5,233 nucleotides of DNA, from positions 1,112 to 6,344 of the forward strand of contig QHXA01000159.1 of the NCBI GenBank assembly GCA_003222755.1, read 5' to 3'. Below the pieces are notes generated by a model, which was given only the letters and a program-made list of their open reading frames with translations, did not search any database and was not told the DNA's origin. Every line of letters begins with the position of its first letter. Position 1 is the stretch's first letter. Below are positions 1-4,964 of the stretch, piece by piece. This stretch comes from Acidobacteriota bacterium (lineage in GTDB: Bacteria; Acidobacteriota; Terriglobia; 20CM-2-55-15). A program made the translations under genes and the position numbers.

Positions 1-243
1 TCCCTGTCCTAAAAAGAATCCGCCAGAATGTGGTAAGACCGAAAACGCGGCTCCAGATGCGCGTGGTTGCCAGATTCCTTCAAGGTCAGGATGACCAAAC
101 TCAGTGCGGGGCGGATTGAAGGCTTTGGCCTTGTTCATATCGATCTTTGGGCCGCCATCCGCCAGGTTTCCGACGCCGGGCGCGATAATTTGAGGAGCTG
201 CAGCTTGAGCCATCAAAAACATGAAAAGAAATATCGTCATCAT
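1..243 (-). CDS. Exported PDLxGIW-family protein, N-terminal part (runs off left edge)
   Basis: The frame is open from an ATG at 243 to the window edge, giving 81 residues with no stop, so the gene is truncated by the window. The N-terminus is a hydrophobic signal-like segment (MMTIFLFMFLMAQAAAPQ) with likely cleavage near AQA/AAA; it has no basic residue before the hydrophobic stretch. At about residues 52-58 it carries PDLEGIW, the family hallmark shared with the neighbouring genes, here preceded by 'RTEFGH' rather than 'RTxDGK'. The start follows the stop of the upstream gene by 11 nt, so it is probably the third gene of an operon with the 970-1368 and 255-962 genes. An ATG at 240 is an equally possible start. 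The Shine-Dalgarno sequence is weak (GGAA or CAGAG). Function unknown; membership of the family is seen in the sequence, export is inferred. Confidence 0.8.
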   Translation of the reverse strand, partial: MMTIFLFMFLMAQAAAPQIIAPGVGNLADGGPKIDMNKAKAFNPPRTEFGHPDLEGIWQPRASGAAFSVLPHSGGFFLGQG

Positions 244-254
244 CTCTGAATTCC

Positions 255-962
255 CTACGATTTCGACGCAGGCCGGTACAGCGGATGAATGGCACGGCCG
301 TCGTCGCCTTCAACGCACTCCTGCTCTTTCAGCTCGAACCCTGGTTCATTAATGCGATGCAGAGTCATGCGAATCTTCCATGGCTTCGAATATGTCTGCG
401 GATCTTCGAGTGTTGCTTCATATAGCATCCTGTCCGGAGCGGTGCGCGTGTATCGCTCGACCACATGTAACTGATCGCTATGCATGTGGCGGGCCGAGTC
501 GAGCCAGGTGCGATTGCCGAGATTCGTAACATCAATGACCAACGTGTCGCCCTCATAACGGGCGATCGAATCGCCCAGAAAAAGATCGATGCCTTCGGCG
601 TGTTCGCGCGGCGTGGTCTGGATGACCCGGTGGTTGTGCAGGTACTCATAAAGAAGCACCACATACCCCGGCCGCTGCATGATCTCGAATGGAAACGGCA
701 TGTAGGTGATGCGCGGAACTCCCGGCATCGCGCAATGCGCAATCGGATCGACACGATCGGCTTTGGCTTCGCGCTCCAAAGCTTCCGGCAAATAGGGGAT
801 CGTTGGGTCTTCGGCGATTTCAGTTACATCGAACGATGCTGTATTTCGTGCGATCCAAATGCCCTGCAAATCCGGCTTGCCGTCGCTTGTCCGGGCAACC
901 TTGTAAGCCGTCTGGCCGAAGGCGACGGCAGACATCATGAAAAAGCAGAGAAGACGGTTCAT
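255..962 (-). CDS. Exported PDLxGIW-family protein, 235 aa
   Basis: This is a complete gene. A signal peptide (MNRLLCFFMMSAVAFG, cleavage near residue 16-17) is followed by 'RTSDGKPDLQGIW' (residues 24-36). Further family landmarks are 'HCAMPGVP' (76-83), 'RPGYVVLLYEYLHNHRVI' (97-114), 'YEGDTLVIDVTN' (136-147), 'TWLDSARHMHSDQLHVVERY' (152-171), 'LEDPQTYSKPW' (185-195) and 'EQECVEGD' (213-220). Outside the signal peptide it has only two cysteines, Cys77 and Cys216, at positions conserved in the paralogs, which fits a disulfide in an exported protein. The ATG lies 7 nt after the stop of the DUF6152 gene (970-1368) and has no clear ribosome site, so translational coupling is likely. Compared with the twin genes it lacks the 'QPWAAALYKER' segment and the doubled DGKP motif. 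No catalytic motif is recognised; function unknown. Confidence 0.9.
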   Translation of the reverse strand: MNRLLCFFMMSAVAFGQTAYKVARTSDGKPDLQGIWIARNTASFDVTEIAEDPTIPYLPEALEREAKADRVDPIAHCAMPGVPRITYMPFPFEIMQRPGYVVLLYEYLHNHRVIQTTPREHAEGIDLFLGDSIARYEGDTLVIDVTNLGNRTWLDSARHMHSDQLHVVERYTRTAPDRMLYEATLEDPQTYSKPWKIRMTLHRINEPGFELKEQECVEGDDGRAIHPLYRPASKS

Positions 963-969
963 ATCGGAA

Positions 970-1368
970 TTAGCCGGGATTCACTTCAGTGCCGAGGACG
1001 ATTACCGTGCCATCGGGCATATACAGCTTCTGCCCATTCGCCGTGGCGGAACCGTCCTTTGCAAGATAGCCTTCAAGAGTGACCTGCATCCCCGATTTGA
1101 TCGTGTCCTTTTTGAAACCGCGCCGATACAAGTTGCTGGGCGAAGCGGTCTCGAATTTCCAGTTTACGATTTTGCCGCTGTCATCTTTCACGTCGATGTA
1201 AATCCACGAGTGGGGATTAACCATATCGAACTTCGTTACCGTTCCGGTGAGCTTGATCGGTTTAGTCCCGTCGTATTCGGCAGCAAAGGAATGGTGTGCC
1301 TGTAAGGGGACGCTTGTGAAGATCAAGACCGTAATCATCAGACCGTAGATAACATTGCTGAGGCGCAT
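970..1368 (-). CDS. DUF6152-type secreted protein, 132 aa, first gene of an operon
   Basis: The signal peptide (residues 1-24, hydrophobic core VIYGLMITVLIFTSVPL) ends in LQA. Cleavage there would leave a mature protein starting HHSFAAEYD. The rest has the DUF6152 pattern: 'LTGTVTKFDMVNPHSWIYID' (40-59), a 'W.FE' strand and 'SPSNLYRRGFKKDTIKSGM' (76-94), then 'GYLAKDGS' and 'MPDGT'. The repeated short beta-strand pattern suggests a small beta barrel (inference). The start at 1368 is well supported by AAAGGAG at 1376-1382, 7 nt upstream. A sigma70-like promoter lies just before it. It leads the operon with the 255-962 and 1-243 genes and is divergent from a second DUF6152 gene whose start is 39 nt away. 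Family membership is from memory of the family consensus; the biochemical role is unknown. Confidence 0.9.
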   Translation of the reverse strand: MRLSNVIYGLMITVLIFTSVPLQAHHSFAAEYDGTKPIKLTGTVTKFDMVNPHSWIYIDVKDDSGKIVNWKFETASPSNLYRRGFKKDTIKSGMQVTLEGYLAKDGSATANGQKLYMPDGTVIVLGTEVNPG

Positions 1369-1375
1369 GCCTGGT

Positions 1376-1382
1376 CTCCTTT
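1376..1382 (-). promoter_or_regulatory. Ribosome binding site of the DUF6152 gene at 970-1368
   Basis: On the minus strand this reads AAAGGAG, with a 7-nt spacer to the ATG at 1368. It is one of the best Shine-Dalgarno matches in the window and fixes this start. Confidence 0.85.
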
Positions 1383-1395
1383 ACTTTGTTGCCGT

Positions 1396-1425
1396 ATCCT
1401 ATTTCTCGTGCAAACGCAAAGTCAA
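1396..1425 (-). promoter_or_regulatory. Candidate sigma70-type promoter for the 1368-to-left operon
   Basis: On the minus strand TTGACT (1420-1425, 5 of 6 matches to the -35 consensus) is followed after 18 nt by TAGGAT (1396-1401, 4 of 6 to the -10 consensus). Transcription would begin near 1389, giving a leader of about 20 nt that contains the AAAGGAG site. This is a consistent geometry for the DUF6152-led operon. The element lies over the first codons of the plus-strand gene starting at 1408, so the two genes may interfere. This is a motif match only. Confidence 0.5.
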
Positions 1426-1800
1426 CGCGCATGCCTGCTGATGGCGATCATTACGGTGCTCCTTGCGCCTCTGCACGCGATTGCACATCACTCGACCGCA
1501 GCCTACGACCTGGTTCATGGCACCATCATTGCCGGAGTCGTTACCAGGTTTGAGATGTTGAACCCGCACGGGATCGTTGTAGTCGATGTCACCGGCGAAG
1601 ACGGCGTTGTCGAGCATTGGACGATCGCGATCGACAGCCCGCTTGCTCTGCGCCGCCTGGGCTGGTCGAAGAACACTTTGAAGCCTGGTGACAAGATAAC
1701 CGTCACCGGCAACCGGGCGAAGAACGGCAGTTTCCATATGCGGGCCATCGAGGTTCAACTTCCTGACGGAAGGAAACTGATGGCGCTGGGTCAGACGTAA
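1408..1800 (+). CDS. DUF6152-type secreted protein, 130 aa, GTG start, only plus-strand gene
   Basis: From a GTG at 1408 the product has a signal peptide (Arg7, hydrophobic core ACLLMAIITVLLAPL, cleavage after HAIA at residue 26) and a mature start HHSTAAYD. It shares the DUF6152 landmarks with the 970-1368 product: 'VVTRFEMLNPHG' (44-55), 'HWTIAIDSP' (70-78), 'LRRLGWSKNTLKPGDKIT' (81-98), 'NRAKNGS' and 'LPDGRKL'. By eye the two mature proteins are about 35-40% identical, so they are diverged paralogs. The start is uncertain: no Shine-Dalgarno sequence precedes the GTG (the upstream bases are pyrimidine-rich), and an ATG at 1441 would leave a signal peptide without a basic end. It may be leaderless or weakly translated. 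It is divergent from 970-1368 and convergent with 1890-2828. Coding character and motifs are intact, so I do not call it a pseudogene. Confidence 0.82.
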   Translation: MQTQSQRACLLMAIITVLLAPLHAIAHHSTAAYDLVHGTIIAGVVTRFEMLNPHGIVVVDVTGEDGVVEHWTIAIDSPLALRRLGWSKNTLKPGDKITVTGNRAKNGSFHMRAIEVQLPDGRKLMALGQT

Positions 1801-1854
1801 TTTTCTACAGCAATATCGTTGTTCCGTTCCCGTCTCGAGTAGATTGATTTCGGA

Positions 1855-1891
1855 TTTGAAATGCAGGATTCGTCTCGATTTCAAAATTTTT
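1855..1891 (+). terminator. Weak terminator-like hairpin after the plus-strand DUF6152 gene
   Basis: TTTGAAAT (1855-1862) and ATTTCAAA (1878-1885) form a perfect 8-bp stem around a 15-nt loop, followed by an A and a run of five T (1887-1891). The orientation suits the gene ending at 1800. The stem is AT-rich and the loop long, so it would be a weak intrinsic terminator. The T-run overlaps the TAA stop of the convergent gene. No T-run follows on the minus strand. Confidence 0.35.
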
Positions 1892-2828
1892 AATTCGGCG
1901 CCTTCTCTGCCGCGCGGCCGCCGCTGAGGACGTTCTCGACGGCGTGGTTTCCCTCTTGGCAGGCGTATTCGAAAATGCGGTATTCGGGATCACGGCTCAG
2001 CGGAATGGCAACCTTCCAGGGTTGCGTGTAGACATTCGGGTCGTCGATGGTCACTTCGTAGTTGATGGTGTCCCGATTCACTCGCGTGAAACGCTCAACG
2101 ACGTGCAACCTTTCGCTCTGCGGAATTCCCTTGATACGCCCGGTAGCGGCGCTAGTCGCGATCCAGCCTTTGTCGTTGTAGTTGGTGGTATCGATAACAA
2201 GGGTATTCCCTTCCCAACGGCCGCGCGCATCGCCGTTCCACAATTTGATGGTCGAAGGCAGATGCGGCCGCGCGTCCATCGGAATGATGCGGGCCTCGTG
2301 AATCATTTCATACAGGATCACGACATAACCGGGAATCTGGACGATTTGGTAAGCGTTGTTGTATCCCGCCGGAAACATTCCGCCGGGCACGCCACGCGTG
2401 ATGCATCGATCCCACACGCTCATGTATTCGTACGAATCGGCATTGTGGGCGGCATTGTAGTCGCGTTTTGCTTCGGCCTCCGGCTTCACGGGGACTCTTC
2501 CGTTTTTCGGCTCGACGACTAGTGAAGTTCTTCCCGTCTTTACTGCCTTCGTTCCGGAGTCGAACCAGAACTGATTGTACGAACCCGTATCGCCCGGTTG
2601 TGGCGGACGATCGACTCGGTTCTGCGCCGCTCGCGCTTCCAGTTCCTTCACTTCTTTTTCCGTGAGGAATTCTTTACCCGCAAGTTCCGGCGGCCGCTCG
2701 AACGGTGTGATCGTGGGATTGGTCCACACACCTTGCAGATCGCGCGGATCAAACGATTGCGCATAGAGCGGCAAACCTGCCAATGCCGCGGTCATCAATA
2801 CAATTGCAAATCGGTAACTCATTTTCAT
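1890..2828 (-). CDS. Exported PDLxGIW-family protein, long form, 312 aa
   Basis: The chosen ATG at 2828 gives a normal signal peptide (MKMSYRFAIVLMTAALAGLPLYAQS, cleavage near YAQ). The open frame extends 44 codons further upstream, but that extension overlaps the end of the preceding gene and has no signal-like sequence. The mature part begins 'FDPRDLQGVWTNPTITPFERP' (residues 26-46). A family-specific insert rich in charged residues (about 50-130) follows, then 'DRCITRGVPGGM' (140-151), 'IPGYVVILYEMIHEARIIPM' (165-184), 'GRWEGNTLVIDTTNYNDKGW' (203-222), 'LHVVERFTRV' (241-250), 'IDDPNVYTQPW' (261-271) and 'FEYACQEGNH' (286-295). Its only cysteines are Cys142 and Cys290. The ATG is 7 nt after the stop of the 2836-3573 gene with an AGG just upstream, so the two are probably co-transcribed. 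No enzymatic motif seen; function unknown. Confidence 0.88.
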   Translation of the reverse strand: MKMSYRFAIVLMTAALAGLPLYAQSFDPRDLQGVWTNPTITPFERPPELAGKEFLTEKEVKELEARAAQNRVDRPPQPGDTGSYNQFWFDSGTKAVKTGRTSLVVEPKNGRVPVKPEAEAKRDYNAAHNADSYEYMSVWDRCITRGVPGGMFPAGYNNAYQIVQIPGYVVILYEMIHEARIIPMDARPHLPSTIKLWNGDARGRWEGNTLVIDTTNYNDKGWIATSAATGRIKGIPQSERLHVVERFTRVNRDTINYEVTIDDPNVYTQPWKVAIPLSRDPEYRIFEYACQEGNHAVENVLSGGRAAEKAPN

Positions 2829-2835
2829 CGCGAAC

Positions 2836-3573
2836 CTACTTCCCGACAATGTGCTCATGGTCCCTTTCGTTTTCACAAATGCTCTCGATGATCTCGGTAT
2901 CTGGAAGTAACGTGAATGGAATGGTAGCGCTCCAGGGCTTTGTGTATGCCATGGGATCATCGAATGTGATTAGAATCTCCATCCGTCCGAAATTGAGACG
3001 GCGGAAGCGTTCGGTCACTCGCAATGCGTCACTATGAGGATGGCCCGGATCGTCAAACCAACTCTTATCGTTGAAGCCCACGGTCTCCGCGACGAACGTG
3101 TCGTCTTCCCACTTTCCTATGGAATATCCGAACCAGCTCGGATTTGTTTCCGGCGGAAAGCCGCGCCCATCAGTGAAGATCTGGCGATAGTGATTGAACT
3201 CTTCGTAGAGAATGACCACGACTCCGGGAGTCTGAACAATCTTGAACGGCGAATTACGTACCAGCATCCCGTCCGGTATGCCATGTGGAATGCAGCGCTC
3301 TGAAGGCCTTCCCTTGCCGAGGGCGTCCGCGCGTTCTTTGTAGAGCGCTGCCGCCCACGGTTGGAATGGAGCCTCGCCGATATCGGCTGCAATGTTCTGA
3401 AGGTATCTTCCCTCACCGACCCGCCAAATTCCAGAGAGGTCCGGCCGGCCATCCGAAGTTTTCGGCGCGGGCGCCGAAATGTTCGGCTTGCCGTCGGCTG
3501 TACGCGGCGTGTTCGGGAGCGGAATGTTCGCCCATTGCGCCAAGAGAATTGCGGCGAGTACATAGTGAAGCAT
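2836..3573 (-). CDS. PDLxGIW-family protein, 245 aa, twin of the 3659-4396 gene
   Basis: It aligns without gaps over all 245 residues to the product of 3659-4396, with 155 identical positions (63%). The N-terminus (MLHYVLAAILLAQW) is short, hydrophobic and has no basic residue. An in-frame TAG lies 12 nt upstream of the ATG, so no longer signal peptide is possible. A doubled motif, 'RTADGKPN' (24-31) then 'KTSDGRPDLSGIW' (38-50), is followed by 'QPWAAALYKER' (71-81), 'ERCIPHGIPDGMLV' (92-105), 'IVQTPGVVVILYEE', 'IFTDGRGFP' (132-140), 'GYSIGKWEDDTFV' (149-161), 'PGHPHSDALRVTERF' and 'DDPMAYTKPW' (205-214). Its only cysteines are Cys94 and Cys233. Asp157 replaces the usual Gly of 'WEGDT', and 'AET' the usual 'VDT'. 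AGGAG at 3580-3584 supports the start. Secretion is probable; function unknown. Confidence 0.9.
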   Translation of the reverse strand: MLHYVLAAILLAQWANIPLPNTPRTADGKPNISAPAPKTSDGRPDLSGIWRVGEGRYLQNIAADIGEAPFQPWAAALYKERADALGKGRPSERCIPHGIPDGMLVRNSPFKIVQTPGVVVILYEEFNHYRQIFTDGRGFPPETNPSWFGYSIGKWEDDTFVAETVGFNDKSWFDDPGHPHSDALRVTERFRRLNFGRMEILITFDDPMAYTKPWSATIPFTLLPDTEIIESICENERDHEHIVGK

Positions 3574-3579
3574 GTCCCT

Positions 3580-3584
3580 CTCCT
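3580..3584 (-). promoter_or_regulatory. Ribosome binding site of the 2836-3573 gene
   Basis: AGGAG on the minus strand is placed 6 nt before the ATG at 3573. It lies outside the large hairpin at 3592-3653, so it would stay accessible when that hairpin forms. Confidence 0.75.
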
Positions 3585-3591
3585 ATGCAGC

Positions 3592-3653
3592 GCGGAAATT
3601 CAGGACGGAGGAAAAATTGAAACCCAAATTTTTCCTCCGTCCTGAAATTCCGC
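3592..3653. repeat. 62-nt near-perfect inverted repeat between the twin genes
   Basis: Arms of 27 nt (3592-3618 and 3627-3653) are complementary except for one A-A mismatch (3598 with 3647), around an 8-nt loop (3619-3626). The arms begin GCGG and contain CAGGACGGAGG plus an A/T-rich inner end. It begins 5 nt after the stop of the 3659-4396 gene and ends 18 nt before the start of the 2836-3573 gene. No T-run follows the outer end on either strand, so it is not a standard intrinsic terminator. It could act as an mRNA stability or processing element between the two genes, or be a dispersed palindromic (MITE or REP-like) repeat. The flanks show only a trivial CAG/CAG match, too short to call a target duplication. 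Confidence 0.85.
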
Positions 3654-3658
3654 CCAGT

Positions 3659-4396
3659 TCACTTCCCCACCATGTGTGGAGTATCCCGTTCATTCTCGCA
3701 GACGCTTTCCATCAATTCCATGTCCGGGAAGAATTCGAATGGGATTGTTACTTTCCATGGTCTCGTGTACGCCTTGGGATCATCGATCGTGATTTCAAGT
3801 TCCATGTGGCCGAAATCCCGCCGGTAAAAACGTTCAATGGCGTGATAGGCGTCACTATGCGGATGCCCGCCATCGTCGATCCAGGTCTGATCATTGAAGC
3901 CCTTCGTATCGACCACGAATGTATCGCCTTCCCATTTGCCAATCGAATAGCCCAACCAGGTGGGTTGCATTTCCTTGGGAAAACCGCGCCCGTCCGTGAA
4001 GACCTGACGATAACGTCCCTGGTTCTCAAAAAGAATCAGCGTTACGCCCGGCGTCTGGAGGATCTTGAACGGCGTTGCAGGTACGAGCATGGCATCCGGT
4101 ACTCCATGCGGCAAACAGCGTCCGGACGGACGGTCCTTGCTGAAGGTCGCTTGCCGCTCTTTGTATAGTGCCGCCGCCCACGGTTGGAAGGGAACTTCAA
4201 CACCGTTCACCGCCACATTATCCAAATATCTGCCGTCCGGATTTCTCCAGATGCCCGTGAGATCGGGCTTGCCGTCGGCCGTTTTCGAGGCGGGAGCGGT
4301 GAGGTTCGGCTTCCCGTCAGACGTGCGTGGGATGTTGGGGAGGGCCACGTTGACCCATTGGGCCAGCATAAAGATCACGATTGCCAGGTCGCTCAT
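3659..4396 (-). CDS. PDLxGIW-family protein, 245 aa, twin of the 2836-3573 gene
   Basis: The start at 4396 is chosen because AAGAGG (4405-4410) lies 8 nt upstream and because it gives exactly the length of its twin. A longer frame from 4450 would encode repeat DNA. The N-terminus (MSDLAIVIFMLAQWVNVALP) is a short hydrophobic segment without Lys or Arg. Then come 'RTSDGKPN' (24-31), 'KTADGKPDLTGIW' (38-50), 'QPWAAALYKER' (71-81), 'GRCLPHGVPDAMLV' (92-105), 'ILQTPGV' (112-118), 'VFTDGRGFP' (132-140), 'GYSIGKWEGDTFVVDTKGFN' (149-168), 'DDGGHPHSD' (174-182), 'DDPKAYTRPW' (205-214) and 'CENERD' (233-238). Its only cysteines are Cys94 and Cys233. It keeps the family consensus 'WEGDTFVVDT', where its twin has drifted. 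A terminator separates it from the genes to its right, so it probably has its own promoter within about 4411-4495, though I found no convincing one. Function unknown. Confidence 0.9.
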   Translation of the reverse strand: MSDLAIVIFMLAQWVNVALPNIPRTSDGKPNLTAPASKTADGKPDLTGIWRNPDGRYLDNVAVNGVEVPFQPWAAALYKERQATFSKDRPSGRCLPHGVPDAMLVPATPFKILQTPGVTLILFENQGRYRQVFTDGRGFPKEMQPTWLGYSIGKWEGDTFVVDTKGFNDQTWIDDGGHPHSDAYHAIERFYRRDFGHMELEITIDDPKAYTRPWKVTIPFEFFPDMELMESVCENERDTPHMVGK

Positions 4397-4404
4397 GCGG
4401 ATCG

Positions 4405-4410
4405 CCTCTT
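4405..4410 (-). promoter_or_regulatory. Ribosome binding site deciding the 4396 start
   Basis: AAGAGG on the minus strand, 8 nt before the ATG at 4396. The alternative upstream ATG at 4450 lies in repeat sequence with no such site. Confidence 0.6.
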
Positions 4411-4415
4411 TGAAT

Positions 4416-4487
4416 TGAACAATGAACACTGAACATTGTCCCAAATACAATGGTCAATGTTCAGTGTTCAATACTCAATGTTCATTG
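4416..4487. repeat. Inverted arrays of a 7-base repeat (TGAACAN)
   Basis: On the plus strand three heptamers run head to tail: TGAACAA (4416-4422), TGAACAC (4423-4429) and TGAACAT (4430-4436), then TG. On the minus strand, 4487 back to 4455 reads CAA followed by TGAACAT, TGAGTAT (degenerate), TGAACAC, TGAACAT and TG. The two arrays face each other, so 4423-4438 and 4455-4470 form a perfect 16-bp stem with a 16-nt spacer. The element fills most of the gap between the terminator and the gene starting at 4396. It resembles the heptanucleotide short tandem repeats known from cyanobacteria in design, though not necessarily in origin. It could also bind a regulator, as inverted and direct sites coincide. 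Confidence 0.85.
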
Positions 4488-4493
4488 AAAAGC

Positions 4494-4529
4494 AAAAAGG
4501 GTCCGTCCTCACTCGAGGGCGGACCCTTT
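4494..4529 (-). terminator. Strong intrinsic terminator of the 5233-to-4550 operon
   Basis: A 15-bp stem (4496-4510 with 4515-4529, one G-U wobble in the minus-strand or plus-strand RNA) closes a 4-nt loop. In the minus-strand direction it is followed by TTTTTGCTTTTC. It starts 20 nt beyond the stop of the 4550-4951 gene. The T-run is only on the minus-strand side, so its direction is clear. It separates that gene from the family members to the left. Confidence 0.9.
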
Positions 4530-4549
4530 CGTTAACGGTAACTTTCAGC

Positions 4550-4951
4550 CTAGTCTCTTCTCAGCTTGAACGTTGCCTTGGTCGCCCCGTAATTCCAGGT
4601 ACCGGTAATCGTCCGATTATACGACCCGACATTCTCGAGTTTGCCGTCGGCGACGAAATGAGCGGGAGCGCCCTTATCATCCTTCGCGTCAGCTTCGATA
4701 TGAACCATCCACTTTGAGGAGTCCAGCGTCACGAGTTTAAGAGGATAGGAATCCGGACCCGGATTGACGATTCCTGTGACATTTTTCCCGTCCCACTGCA
4801 TTTGAACCGTCAGGTGATTCCGTTGCGTCGCATTCGGTCCCCAATCGCCGTACCACACACCTGTCAGGGGATGACCCTCTTGGGCCAATCCCGCAACCGT
4901 CAAAAACAAGCCCGCCAAAAGGCAAAAAACAAAGGCGGCTTTCAATCGCAT
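4550..4951 (-). CDS. Small secreted protein of unknown function, 133 aa
   Basis: The ATG at 4951 is preferred over a longer open frame (from 5119) because it is preceded by a perfect GGAGGT and opens with a standard signal peptide: Arg2 and Lys4, core AAFVFCLLAGLFLTVAG, cleavage after GLA at residue 23. The longer frame would overlap the upstream gene. The mature protein of about 110 residues starts QEGHPLTGVWYGDWG and has alternating polar and hydrophobic strands: 'LTVQMQWDGKNVTGIVNPG' (47-65), 'WMVHIEADAKDDKG' (81-94), 'FVADGKLENVG' (99-109), 'ITGTWNYGATKATFKLRRD' (115-133). Two G-x-W segments and the strand pattern suggest a small beta barrel or lipocalin-like fold (inference). It has no Cys after the signal peptide. 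It follows a PDLxGIW-family gene by 13 nt and is the last gene of that operon. I do not recognise a named family. Confidence 0.87.
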   Translation of the reverse strand: MRLKAAFVFCLLAGLFLTVAGLAQEGHPLTGVWYGDWGPNATQRNHLTVQMQWDGKNVTGIVNPGPDSYPLKLVTLDSSKWMVHIEADAKDDKGAPAHFVADGKLENVGSYNRTITGTWNYGATKATFKLRRD

Positions 4952-4954
4952 CGT

Positions 4955-4960
4955 ACCTCC
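4955..4960 (-). promoter_or_regulatory. Ribosome binding site deciding the 4951 start
   Basis: GGAGGT on the minus strand is a full match to the anti-Shine-Dalgarno core, but it ends only 3 nt before the ATG, a shorter spacer than usual. It lies in the 13-nt gap after the stop of the upstream gene. Confidence 0.7.
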
Positions 4961-4964
4961 AAAA

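Noticed and set aside
480..1082. Plus-strand open frame of 200 codons
   Set aside because: It lies opposite the well-supported genes at 255-962 and 970-1368 and spans both. No signal peptide or family motif is seen, so it is an antisense shadow.
1944..2522. Plus-strand open frame of 192 codons
   Set aside because: It is fully opposite the 1890-2828 gene, which carries clear family motifs and a signal peptide. The antisense product has no recognisable feature.
2829..2960. 44-codon N-terminal extension of the 1890-2828 gene
   Set aside because: It overlaps the end of the 2836-3573 gene and would bury the signal peptide at residues 45-68. The ATG at 2828 has normal spacing after the upstream stop.
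3592..3653. Intrinsic terminator
   Set aside because: The stem is strong but not followed by a T-run in either direction. The T-rich part lies inside the stem.
3572..4168. Plus-strand open frame of 198 codons
   Set aside because: It is opposite the 3659-4396 gene and begins by translating the hairpin repeat.
4397..4450. 18-codon N-terminal extension of the 3659-4396 gene
   Set aside because: It is encoded by the heptamer repeat and the ribosome binding site itself. The twin has no such extension.
4416..4487. CRISPR array
   Set aside because: The 7-base units are contiguous, without spacers, and inverted relative to each other. No cas gene is nearby.
4439..4495. Promoter for the 3659-4396 gene (TTGACC or TTGAAC as -35 on the minus strand)
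   Set aside because: No acceptable -10 hexamer occurs at 16-18 nt spacing, and the TTGA matches come simply from the repeat unit.
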